Origin: JAIVHA01 sp965367295
GTDB lineage: Bacteria; Pseudomonadota; Gammaproteobacteria; DSM-19610
Assembly: GCA_965367295.1 (NCBI GenBank)
Contig: CBDUHN010000026.1
Location: 1 to 48,449 of the forward strand
Direction: 5' to 3'
DNA length: 48,449 nucleotides
Below are positions 8,644 to 16,160 of the stretch, one piece after another. The stretch's first letter is position 1. Every line of letters begins with the position of its first letter. The notes beneath the pieces are model-generated. The model had not been told where the DNA came from. It was given only the letters and a program-made list of their open reading frames with translations, and searched no databases. The position numbers were made by a program, and so were the translations under genes.

Positions 8644-9410
8644 GCGAAAAAACAGTAAGTCCGGTTTCGCGCCGTGAATTCCTCTCCGGCAGTACTGCTG
8701 CGGTAGGTCTGGCTATTGCCCCCGGCGTTTTCCTCACCGAAACGGCACAGGCAAAACCCGCCGATCAGGCGGTATCCAGCGCCAATCGCTGGGGCATGCT
8801 GATCGACAGCAATAAGTGTGCTAATGGCTGTAATTCCTGCGTCAGCGCCTGCGAACAGGAAAACGGCTGGGGTTCTGCCAACCCCACCGAGGACAAATCC
8901 TCGCCGGAGCAGAAGGCCCAGTGGATCCGCAAGGTCACCCTGCGTGATAAGCAGACCGATCATGTGCAGTCACTGCCTCTGATGTGCCAGCATTGTGAAA
9001 CCGCACCCTGTGTGGACGTCTGCCCCACCGGTGCTTCCTTCAAACGTGCTGACGGCATCGTACTGGTGGACAAACATATCTGCATCGGTTGCCGTTATTG
9101 CATGATGGCCTGCCCGTACAAGGCCCGCTCCTTCATACATGAGGAGTTGCAGGACCAACTGCCCCACGCCCCACGCGGCAAGGGTACCGTCGAATCCTGT
9201 ACCCTGTGCGTGCACCGGGTCGATAAAAATGGCGCCAATGCAATCCCTGCCTGTGCCGAAGCTTGTAATAGCGAAGGTCACATGGCCATGGTCTTTGGTG
9301 ACCTGAACGACCCGAACAGCCCTGTCTCCCAGGAATTGAAAAAATACGGCGGCGAGCAGATCCGTGCCGACCTGGGCCTGAACACCGGTATTCGCTACCG
9401 GGGCATCTAA
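8640..9410 (+). CDS. dsrO: DsrO, periplasmic iron-sulfur subunit
   Basis: Periplasmic ferredoxin-like subunit with four [4Fe-4S] clusters, DmsB/PsrB type, transferring electrons between DsrJ and DsrP. 256 residues. The twin-arginine signal is SRREFLSGS at about residues 10-18, with a cleavable hydrophobic stretch ending near TAQA. Cysteine clusters are CANGCNSCVSAC, CQHCETAPCVDVC, CIGCRYCMMAC and CTLC...CAEAC. Confidence 0.97.
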   Translation: MSEKTVSPVSRREFLSGSTAAVGLAIAPGVFLTETAQAKPADQAVSSANRWGMLIDSNKCANGCNSCVSACEQENGWGSANPTEDKSSPEQKAQWIRKVTLRDKQTDHVQSLPLMCQHCETAPCVDVCPTGASFKRADGIVLVDKHICIGCRYCMMACPYKARSFIHEELQDQLPHAPRGKGTVESCTLCVHRVDKNGANAIPACAEACNSEGHMAMVFGDLNDPNSPVSQELKKYGGEQIRADLGLNTGIRYRGI

Positions 9411-9437
9411 CAACGATTACGGATACGCGGGACTGCA

Positions 9438-10664
9438 ATGAAACCAGTAATGCACTACAGCGAAATCGAAGGCCGCTCCTCCGGCTACTATGGTCTGCTG
9501 GCGATTCTGGCTGCGGTGATCGCCGTTGCCTTGGGCGCCACCTACCATATGGAACACAATGGCCATTGGGTTACGGGCATGAACAACCAGATCGTGTGGG
9601 GTACCCCACATGTATTCGCGGTGTTCCTGATCGTGGCAGCCTCCGGGGCCCTCAACGTCGCCTCCATCAGTTCAGTGTTCGGCAAGACGGCCTACAAGCC
9701 TCTGGCCAAGCTCTCCGGCCTGCTCGCCATCGCCCTGCTGGTGGGTGGTCTGGCGGTACTGGTGCTGGACCTGGGGCGCCCTGACCGCCTGATCGTGGCC
9801 ATGACCAAGTACAACTTCAAGTCCATCTTCGCCTGGAACATCTTCCTCTACACCGGCTTCATGGCCATTGTCGCCGTGTACCTGTGGATGATGATGGAAC
9901 GCAAGATGAACCCCTACTCAAAGCCCGTGGGTGTCGTGGCCTTCATCTGGCGTCTGGCACTGACCACCGGTACCGGCTCCATCTTCGGCTTTATCGTTGC
10001 CCGCCAGGCGTTCGATGCCGCCATCATGGCGCCCATGTTCGTGGTCATGTCCTTCTCATTCGGCCTGGCGATTTTCATGCTGGTGCTGATGGCCTCCTTC
10101 AATTGGGGTGACCGCCCGCTGGGTGATGCCATTGTGCGCCGCCTGAAAAACCTGCTGGGCGTGTTCGTGGCCGGCGTCCTCTACTTCGTGATTGTGTATC
10201 ACCTGACCAACCTCTACGCCACCGAACATCACGGTGTGGAGAAATTCATCCTCATGGATGGCGGCGTGTACACTCAGCTGTTCTGGTTCGGCCAGATCAT
10301 CATCGGCAGCCTGTTGCCGCTGGCACTGATCTACCACCCGACTCTGAGCCAGTCCCGCAAGGTCATCGCCAGCGCCTGTGCCCTGGTCATCCTCGGAGGC
10401 CTGTGTCAGATGTACGTGATCATCATCGGTGGCCAGGCCTACCCACTGGAGCTGTTCCCGGGCAAGGAAGTGATTGCCGGTGGCTTCTTCGAAGGCGTTG
10501 TAGCCCACTACGCACCCAGCCCCTGGGAGTTCATGCTCGGTATTGGTGGTTTCGCCATTGCCCTGCTGGTCGTCACTCTGGCTGTCAAGTTCCTGCGCTT
10601 CCTGCCGGAAAATCTTGATGATGCCCATGCGGATCCGCATTACAGCGGTGCCGAAAAGGCCTGA
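9438..10664 (+). CDS. dsrP: DsrP, NrfD-like integral membrane subunit
   Basis: Polytopic quinone-interacting membrane subunit of DsrMKJOP, NrfD/PsrC family. 408 residues with roughly ten hydrophobic helices from residue 16 to about 390. It pairs with the DsrO iron-sulfur protein directly upstream (27-base gap). The end of the gene is followed by a strong hairpin with a T4 run, which would partly separate dsrN expression from the structural genes. Confidence 0.95.
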   Translation: MKPVMHYSEIEGRSSGYYGLLAILAAVIAVALGATYHMEHNGHWVTGMNNQIVWGTPHVFAVFLIVAASGALNVASISSVFGKTAYKPLAKLSGLLAIALLVGGLAVLVLDLGRPDRLIVAMTKYNFKSIFAWNIFLYTGFMAIVAVYLWMMMERKMNPYSKPVGVVAFIWRLALTTGTGSIFGFIVARQAFDAAIMAPMFVVMSFSFGLAIFMLVLMASFNWGDRPLGDAIVRRLKNLLGVFVAGVLYFVIVYHLTNLYATEHHGVEKFILMDGGVYTQLFWFGQIIIGSLLPLALIYHPTLSQSRKVIASACALVILGGLCQMYVIIIGGQAYPLELFPGKEVIAGGFFEGVVAHYAPSPWEFMLGIGGFAIALLVVTLAVKFLRFLPENLDDAHADPHYSGAEKA

Positions 10665-10712
10665 GAGAGGTTCCCCTGAACCTTCCGCTGTACCCGGCAA
10701 TTCTGCTACTCC

Positions 10713-10744
10713 AAGAACGGCGGCCTCCGCCGTTCTTGCGTTTT
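10713..10744 (+). terminator. Strong hairpin with T-run between dsrP and dsrN
   Basis: AAGAACGGCGG (10713-10723) pairs perfectly with CCGCCGTTCTT (10727-10737) over a CCT loop. GCGTTTTCG follows (T4 at 10741-10744). The offset and short T-run suggest a partial terminator or attenuator rather than a full stop; dsrN and dsrR follow on the same strand. Confidence 0.6.
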
Positions 10745-10770
10745 CGCAACCCTGCTGACGCAAGCCTGCC

Positions 10771-12165
10771 ATGACCCAACTGCTGGTTTCCGCCGCCCAC
10801 AAATCCTCCGGGAAGACCACAGTCACCCTCGGGCTATGCGCCGCACTCACTGCGCGCGGAATTATCGTCCAGCCTTTCAAGAAAGGTCCGGACTATATCG
10901 ATCCCATGTGGCTGGGCCACGCTGCCCATCGCCCCTGCCATAACCTCGATTTCTACACCATGGATCGGGATGAAATCATGGCCACCGTCGGTCACCACGC
11001 ACAGGGCGCAGACATTGCGCTAATCGAGGGTAACAAAGGGCTCTACGACGGTCTCGATCTCGATGGCAGCAACAGCAACGCCGCACTGGCCAAACTGGTC
11101 CAGGCACCGGTCGTACTGGTGCTCGATGCCCGTGGCATGACCCGCGGCATCGCTCCTCTGATCCTTGGCTATCAGGCCTTCGACCCCGAGATCCACATCG
11201 CAGGCGTGATTCTCAACAAACTCGGTGGCAGCCGCCATGAAAGCAAGCTGCGCGCGGTGATTGAACATTACACCGATGTACAGGTACTCGGTGCCGTGGG
11301 CCAGAACCCGGAACTGGCCATCGTCGAACGTCACCTTGGTCTGATGCCCAGCAACGAGGCTGATGCGGCTGGTGAAAAAGTGGAGCGCATCGGCCGGATC
11401 ATTTCCGACCAGGTGAGCCTCGATCACCTGATGGACATTGCCCGCGCCACTACACCGTTGCCACCGCCACCCATCGAGGAAATTCACTCCCACGCAGAAC
11501 CGGTACGCATCGCCATTGCTCGCGATGCCGCCTTTGGTTTCTATTATCCTGGGGATCTGCAAGCCCTCCGGGAAGCCGGTGCTGAACTCGTTCCCTTTGA
11601 TACCCTGAAGGATGCGGCTTTACCGGATACCGATGGCCTGTTCATCGGCGGTGGCTTCCCCGAGGAATGCATGACTGCACTGGAAACCAACATCAGCATG
11701 CGCGAGTCGATACGTAACGCCATTGAGGCAGGCCTGCCGGCCTATGCCGAATGTGGTGGCCTGATGTACCTGTCCCGTAGCCTGCAGTGGAAGGATCAGC
11801 GCTGTGAAATGGTGGGCGTGATCCCTGGCGATGTGGTGATGCACGCAACACCCCAGGGGCGCGGTTATGTTCGCCTGCAGGAAAGCGGCGAAGGTCCCTG
11901 GCATCTGCGTAATGAAGCCGGCAAACCGGATCAGTTTGCCGCCCACGAGTTTCACTACTCCAGCCTGGAAAATATCGATGGGCAGGCCGAATTCGCCTAT
12001 CGCGTGTTACGTGGTACCGGTATCGACGGCCAGCACGATGGCTACATGATCCATAACCTGCTGGCCTGCTATGCCCACCTGCGCCATACCCGGCAGAACC
12101 CATGGGTTACCCGCTTTGTGGAATTCATTCGCCACCACAAAGCCAGTACCCGCCCCACACATTGA
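10771..12165 (+). CDS. dsrN: DsrN, siroheme amidase (cobyrinic acid a,c-diamide synthase family)
   Basis: CobB/CbiA-type glutamine-dependent amidotransferase; in A. vinosum DsrN amidates siroheme to siroamide for DsrAB. 464 residues. The N-terminal ATP-binding P-loop AAHKSSGKTTV (about 9-19) is followed by FKKGPDYIDP, typical of CobB. The C-terminal class I-like glutaminase part has GGGFPEECM and the nucleophile region AYAECGGLMYL (about 327-337). CobB cannot be fully excluded by sequence alone, but the dsr position supports DsrN. Confidence 0.92.
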   Translation: MTQLLVSAAHKSSGKTTVTLGLCAALTARGIIVQPFKKGPDYIDPMWLGHAAHRPCHNLDFYTMDRDEIMATVGHHAQGADIALIEGNKGLYDGLDLDGSNSNAALAKLVQAPVVLVLDARGMTRGIAPLILGYQAFDPEIHIAGVILNKLGGSRHESKLRAVIEHYTDVQVLGAVGQNPELAIVERHLGLMPSNEADAAGEKVERIGRIISDQVSLDHLMDIARATTPLPPPPIEEIHSHAEPVRIAIARDAAFGFYYPGDLQALREAGAELVPFDTLKDAALPDTDGLFIGGGFPEECMTALETNISMRESIRNAIEAGLPAYAECGGLMYLSRSLQWKDQRCEMVGVIPGDVVMHATPQGRGYVRLQESGEGPWHLRNEAGKPDQFAAHEFHYSSLENIDGQAEFAYRVLRGTGIDGQHDGYMIHNLLACYAHLRHTRQNPWVTRFVEFIRHHKASTRPTH

Positions 12166-12196
12166 ACTAAACGACGCCAAGACGAGAGAAAAAACC

Positions 12197-12508
12197 ATGA
12201 TCACCATCACGCCCAGCGCCGCTGAACAGATCCGCACCTCCGCCAAACAGGGTAATATGATTGGTATGCCCCTGCGTATCGCCTGCCAGAAGCAGCCTGA
12301 CGGAGGCCTTCACTATGCAATCGGTTTCGATGACCAGAGCCAACCGGGGGACGAAACCTACAGTTCCGAAGGTATTGACCTGGTGGTCGGCCTCACCAGT
12401 ATTCCCATGTTACAGGGCACGATCATCGACTACGTGGAACTGGAACCCGGCAAGTTCGAGATCATTTTCATGAATCCCAATGATCCCAACTACAAACCTG
12501 CAGAATAG
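12197..12508 (+). CDS. dsrR: DsrR, A-type iron-sulfur scaffold fold lacking cysteine ligands
   Basis: IscA/SufA-fold protein, 103 residues from the ATG at 12197 (the frame is open further upstream, but the IscA-like domain starts here: MITITPSAAEQIR). The three Fe-S ligands of IscA are gone. The residue aligned with Cys35 is Asp in QPDGGLHY, and the protein ends at NDPNYKPAE before where CGCG would be. The single cysteine (RIACQKQ) is at a different position. A. vinosum DsrR also lacks these cysteines and is implicated in post-transcriptional control of dsr expression. Confidence 0.9.
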   Translation: MITITPSAAEQIRTSAKQGNMIGMPLRIACQKQPDGGLHYAIGFDDQSQPGDETYSSEGIDLVVGLTSIPMLQGTIIDYVELEPGKFEIIFMNPNDPNYKPAE

Positions 12509-12644
12509 ATCGGCCGCCAACCGGACAGGTGCATACATACCAGTGAACCAGGAAATGCGCCCAATGTACGGTGCATCCCGGCAATGGCTCCCAGTCAAAC
12601 CCTGAGGCCGTGCAGATTCCCGGCCTACAACATGAGCTCTAAGG

Positions 12645-12674
12645 TTAATCTGCCTTGAGCGTTAATGGTATATT
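12645..12674 (+). promoter_or_regulatory. Possible promoter upstream of NarX-like kinase gene
   Basis: TATATT at 12669-12674 is a good -10 element; the -35 region 18 bases upstream (TTAATC) is poor, so an activator may be needed. It sits in the 208-base gap after dsrR and would let the kinase-regulator pair be expressed apart from the dsr operon. No further element was recognised in this gap. Confidence 0.35.
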
Positions 12675-12716
12675 GGCGGATCAATAGTTTTCTGCAACGG
12701 CAGTCGGCACCCAGCC

Positions 12717-14378
12717 ATGAACAGCGGATCGAAAACAACGTTGAAGTCATCCCATGATCCCGCCATGGATACAGACCTGGGCGGCGAACTCCCGACGGAC
12801 TGTGTCCGCGGTAGCCGTAACCACAGTTGTTTTCTGCAGGCCCCACTCGCGGCCCTGGCCTTTCTGCTGGTTCTGCTGGAAGGCTTGAACCTCGTTACCC
12901 TGCTCAACACGGCCGAGCCACAGACCGCCCTCATCATATTTCACCTGGTGTTGACGCTGCTGGCACTGGGTCTGGTGGGGATCGTGTTCTTCGTGGCCCG
13001 GCGCGACCTGCAGCGACCGCTGAATCACGTACGCACCTGGGCACAACAGATGCGTAGCGGCCAGTTATCCGCCCGCATTCCGGCGAGAGCCTCTGGAGAG
13101 TTCTCTGGATTAGCTAAAGATATTAATAACCTGGCATACAAACTGGAAGCTCTTTCTCTTGACATGCAGAACCAGGTGAAACAGCAGACCGACCGCATTC
13201 ACCAGAAAACCCATTCCCTGGAAATCCTTTACGACGTGGCCGCCAGCATCAATGCGTCCCGCGACCTCGATGATCTGCTGACCCGCTTCCTGCATACCCT
13301 CAAGGACGTGGTGCATGCCGAGGCGGCTACCGTACGTATGCTCACCGACGACAACCAGATGCGCCTGCTGGCCCATACCGGCCTGGATGCGGAAGTGGTC
13401 GCAGAAGAAGCCATGATCCCCGTAAACCGCTGCCTGTGCGGCCAGGCCCTGCAGGAAGGCACAGTCATGGCGCAGGGTGATACCCGCTCCTGCAGCAAAT
13501 TCGCCGGCCGCCCCTTCCTCAAGAACGATGAACTGGAAATGATTGCCGTGCCATTGCAGTACCGCGGCAAGGTACTGGGGGTGTACAACCTGTTCACCAG
13601 CGAAAAGGACCTGGTGCGTCGCGAGGACATGCAGGAACTGCTCACCAGTATCGGCCATCACCTGGGCATGGCTATCGAAAAATCCCGCCTCGACGAGGAG
13701 GCCAACCTGCTGTCCATCATGGAAGAGCGCACCCGCCTCGCCCACGAATTGCACGACTCGCTGGCCCAGAGCCTGGCCAGCCTGCGTTTCCAGGTGCGCG
13801 TACTGGATGAAACCCTGCATGAAGGCCGCGAAGAGGCACTGTGGGAGGAACTGGAACGTATTGAGAACAGCCTAGATGAAGCCTATACCGAATTGCGTGA
13901 GCTGATAGCCCATTTCCGTGCCCCCATGGACAAACGCGGCCTGATCCCCGCCGTCGAACAGGCCGTCAAACGCTTCCAGCGTGAAACCGATATCCATACT
14001 TTCCTGCAACAGGAATGGACCGCTGAAGCGCTGCCCGCCGATGCCGAAATGCAGGTGCTGCGCATCATCCAGGAATCACTGGCCAATATCCGCAAGCACA
14101 GCCAGGCCAACACCGTGCGCGTCATGCTCAAGGCCATGCCCAATAATGAATTTCAGGTGCTGGTGGAAGACGATGGCGTGGGTATGGGTGATCCGGTCAG
14201 CGGCGCCCCCGGGGAACACGTCGGCCTGAAAATCCTCCAGGAACGTGCCACCCGCATCGGCGGCAAGCTCCGGATCGAAAGTGAGACCGGCGAAGGTACC
14301 CGCATCATGCTGCGCTTCCGTTACCCACCCCTGCCCGTGGAAAAAACCATCACCATGACCCAAAGAGCCATTACATGA
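12717..14378 (+). CDS. NarX-like sensor histidine kinase (HAMP-GAF-HisKA_3)
   Basis: Inner-membrane kinase, 553 residues. Two hydrophobic helices (about 43-62 and 70-93) leave only a very short periplasmic loop, so it lacks the NarX nitrate-sensing P-box domain. A HAMP (about 95-148) and coiled coil lead to a GAF domain (about 175-325) holding a cysteine trio: Cys239, Cys241 and Cys259. The HisKA_3 H-box is RLAHELHDSLAQSL with likely phospho-His346, and the ATPase has EDDGVGMG and GLKILQERA. The stop overlaps the downstream regulator start by 4 bases. The input is probably cytoplasmic and could be redox sensing by the GAF cysteines (inference). The start is uncertain; an in-frame ATG lies at 12765. 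Confidence 0.88.
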   Translation: MNSGSKTTLKSSHDPAMDTDLGGELPTDCVRGSRNHSCFLQAPLAALAFLLVLLEGLNLVTLLNTAEPQTALIIFHLVLTLLALGLVGIVFFVARRDLQRPLNHVRTWAQQMRSGQLSARIPARASGEFSGLAKDINNLAYKLEALSLDMQNQVKQQTDRIHQKTHSLEILYDVAASINASRDLDDLLTRFLHTLKDVVHAEAATVRMLTDDNQMRLLAHTGLDAEVVAEEAMIPVNRCLCGQALQEGTVMAQGDTRSCSKFAGRPFLKNDELEMIAVPLQYRGKVLGVYNLFTSEKDLVRREDMQELLTSIGHHLGMAIEKSRLDEEANLLSIMEERTRLAHELHDSLAQSLASLRFQVRVLDETLHEGREEALWEELERIENSLDEAYTELRELIAHFRAPMDKRGLIPAVEQAVKRFQRETDIHTFLQQEWTAEALPADAEMQVLRIIQESLANIRKHSQANTVRVMLKAMPNNEFQVLVEDDGVGMGDPVSGAPGEHVGLKILQERATRIGGKLRIESETGEGTRIMLRFRYPPLPVEKTITMTQRAIT

Positions 14379-15052
14379 GCCTGCGTATTCTCCTGGTCGA
14401 TGACCACACCCTGTTCCGCGTAGGTCTGCAAGGTCTGCTTGGCCACCGTGGCATCGAGGTGGTCGCCGCCGTTGGCGATGGCCATGAAGGCCTCCGGCTG
14501 GCCGATGAACTGAAACCGGATGTGGTATTACTCGACATGCGCATGCCGGAGCTGAACGGCATTGAAATGCTGCGCGAACTGCGTCATAACGGTTTTGATA
14601 ACCCCATTGTCATGCTCACTACCAGTACCGATGAGCGGGACCTGGTGGAATCATTGCGTAACGGTGCCCAGGGCTACCTGCTCAAGGATATGGAACCCGA
14701 CGAACTGGTGCTGGCCTTGCGTGATATCGTCAAGGGGAAGACCGTTGTAGCCCCTGACCTGGCGCCGGTATTGGCCAAAGTGGTACAGGGCGAGAGCCTG
14801 GAACCCCCCAAGGAAAGCCCCTTTGCCGACCTGACCCCGCGCGAAAGCGAGATTCTCTGCCTGCTCGCCGAAGGCCAGAGCAACAAGGTCATCGCCCGCA
14901 ACCTGGGCATTTCCGATGGTACGGTGAAATTGCACGTCAAGGCGATCCTGCGCAAGCTGGGTGTGCACTCCCGCGTCGAGGCCGCAGTAATCGCCGTGGA
15001 ACAGGGCTTGCGCGATAACAGCAAGGAACCCACCTCCCGTACCGCTGAATAG
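14375..15052 (+). CDS. NarL/LuxR-family response regulator
   Basis: Cognate DNA-binding regulator of the kinase immediately upstream (ATGA overlap). 225 residues: receiver domain 1-120 with acidic pocket VDDH, phospho-acceptor Asp54 (VVLLDMRMPE), Thr near 83 (MLTTST) and Lys near 105 (LLKDME). The C-terminal LuxR helix-turn-helix spans about 150-212 (LTPRESEILCLLAEGQSNK...LGISDGTVKLH). Closest to the NarL group by architecture. Targets are unknown; location suggests dsr genes or nearby respiratory genes. Confidence 0.92.
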   Translation: MSLRILLVDDHTLFRVGLQGLLGHRGIEVVAAVGDGHEGLRLADELKPDVVLLDMRMPELNGIEMLRELRHNGFDNPIVMLTTSTDERDLVESLRNGAQGYLLKDMEPDELVLALRDIVKGKTVVAPDLAPVLAKVVQGESLEPPKESPFADLTPRESEILCLLAEGQSNKVIARNLGISDGTVKLHVKAILRKLGVHSRVEAAVIAVEQGLRDNSKEPTSRTAE

Positions 15053-15067
15053 ATCGAGAACTTGAAT

Positions 15068-15535
15068 ATGCTACGTTTCCGCGAAATGGTGGCCGCCAGC
15101 CTGCAGCAGATCGAGGAGCTGTTTCCCTGGGACCTGGAAGACCGCCTTGAATCCGAACCCGAACTGCTGCTGCTTGACGTGCGTGAACCCTACGAATTCG
15201 ATGCCATGCATATCGAGGGCGCCATCAACGTCCCGCGCGGCATTTTGGAAACCGCCTGTGAATATGGCTTTGAGGATACCGTGCCGCAGCTTGTGGAGGC
15301 CCGTGATCAGGATGTGATCGTGATCTGTCGCTCCGGTAACCGCAGTGCGCTGGCGGCGCTGGTCATGAAGCAGATGGGCTACCGCAACCCGATCTCGTTG
15401 AAGACCGGCATGCGCGGCTGGAGTGATTCAGAGATGAAAATGGTGGATGCCGAGGGCAACATCGTTGACCAGGATGACGCGGATACATTCTTTGAATCGA
15501 AGGTTCGCCCCGAGCAACTGGGGCCGGAAGGATAA
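15068..15535 (+). CDS. Single-domain rhodanese (sulfurtransferase)
   Basis: 155-residue rhodanese-domain protein with LLLDVREPYEF, HIEGAINVPRG and active-site loop ICRSGNRSA (catalytic Cys87). An N-terminal helix (MLRFREMVAASLQQIEEL) precedes the domain, and a C-terminal acidic extension follows (after WSDSEMKM). ATG at 15068 is preferred because GAG at 15056-15058 is well spaced; a TTG lies six bases upstream. Position 15 bases after the regulator, at the end of the dsr-linked run, suggests cytoplasmic persulfide handling feeding the Dsr pathway, which is inferred from context. Confidence 0.88.
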   Translation: MLRFREMVAASLQQIEELFPWDLEDRLESEPELLLLDVREPYEFDAMHIEGAINVPRGILETACEYGFEDTVPQLVEARDQDVIVICRSGNRSALAALVMKQMGYRNPISLKTGMRGWSDSEMKMVDAEGNIVDQDDADTFFESKVRPEQLGPEG

Positions 15536-15568
15536 ATCCGGGCCCTGCACAAGCTGGACCCACGCGGA

Positions 15569-15904
15569 TTAGACGTAGTGTTTGCGATCCTTGCGACGGC
15601 GTCCTGCCTTCTGCACTACCACCCCCTTGACCACCTGCAGGCCCGGTACCTCCACGGTGTCGTAACGCTCGTTCAGGGGCTTGAGGAAATACCGTTTATC
15701 CTCATCCCAGACCAGCTGCCGAAAGGTATATTCCTCGTCGATCACGGCGACCACATAGGAACCATTCTCCACCAGTCCTTCCGGGTCCACGACAATGATC
15801 ACCCCGTGTTCGAATTCGGGCTCCATATGATCGCCCAAGACCTGCAGTGCAAACGGTTCACCTGCGGCGCAACTGCCGCCGTCGCCACCCATTTCACTTT
15901 GCAT
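15569..15904 (-). CDS. S24/LexA-peptidase-fold protein with substituted catalytic residues
   Basis: 111 residues from an ATG at 15904 with AGGA seven bases upstream; the frame remains open further upstream without similarity. The fold signature of the LexA/UmuD C-terminal domain is visible (LQVLGDHMEPEFEHG, IIVVDPEG, GSYVVAV, GVVVQ). However, the nucleophile Ser of GDSMEP is His26 (codon CAT at 15829-15827), and the general-base Lys position appears to be Arg62 (YTFRQL). There is no DNA-binding domain. It ends in a basic tail (KAGRRRKDRKHYV). Probably a non-proteolytic binding or regulatory protein. It converges with the rhodanese gene. Confidence 0.75.
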   Translation of the reverse strand: MQSEMGGDGGSCAAGEPFALQVLGDHMEPEFEHGVIIVVDPEGLVENGSYVVAVIDEEYTFRQLVWDEDKRYFLKPLNERYDTVEVPGLQVVKGVVVQKAGRRRKDRKHYV

Positions 15905-16022
15905 GCGTACATCCTGATGGAGAAAAAGGGCTAATAGGATAGCGGCTGGCGGCTGGCTCCGCAATCCCGATAATCCCACTCAGGTATTGCGCGTTCTCAA
16001 CCCGGGGACCGGCCCATTTCTA

Positions 16023-16036
16023 TTGATGTGGATCAA
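16023..16036 (+). promoter_or_regulatory. Perfect FNR/Anr binding site
   Basis: TTGAT-GTGG-ATCAA, an exact match to the FNR consensus with 4-base spacer, centred at 16029.5. A TATTGT -10 candidate at 16059-16064 predicts a start at 16071, putting the site at -41.5, the class II activation position. On the opposite strand the equivalent -10 position is poor. Sequence match is direct; activity is inferred. Confidence 0.75.
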
Positions 16037-16070
16037 TGCTGCAGGGTACGGCCATCGATATTGTTGGACC

Positions 16071-16136
16071 CAGCTTGTAGCAGCAAAGTGTTAGTACCGT
16101 GATTGCCCCGTCAGTGGATGACGGGGTTTCTTTTTT
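16071..16136 (+). ncRNA. Candidate FNR-activated small RNA
   Basis: A predicted transcript of about 66 nt begins at the start implied by the FNR site and -10 element and ends at a rho-independent terminator. No ORF of note fits in it. The unpaired 5' portion (16071-16105, containing GTAGCAGCAAAG and TTAGTACCGTGATT) could be a base-pairing seed. Comparable FNR-driven sRNAs are FnrS of enterics and AniS of Neisseria; no sequence kinship to them is claimed. Confidence 0.5.
16106..16136 (+). terminator. Rho-independent terminator (+ strand)
   Basis: CCCCGTCA (16106-16113) pairs with TGACGGGG (16119-16126) over a 5-base loop and is followed by TTTCTTTTTT (16127-16136). The T-tract exists only on the + strand, so it does not serve the aldehyde dehydrogenase gene, which ends just beyond on the minus strand. 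No + strand protein gene precedes it closely, which points to a small RNA. Confidence 0.85.
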
Positions 16137-16160
16137 GGCAGTATCGGTTGCCCCGGTAGC

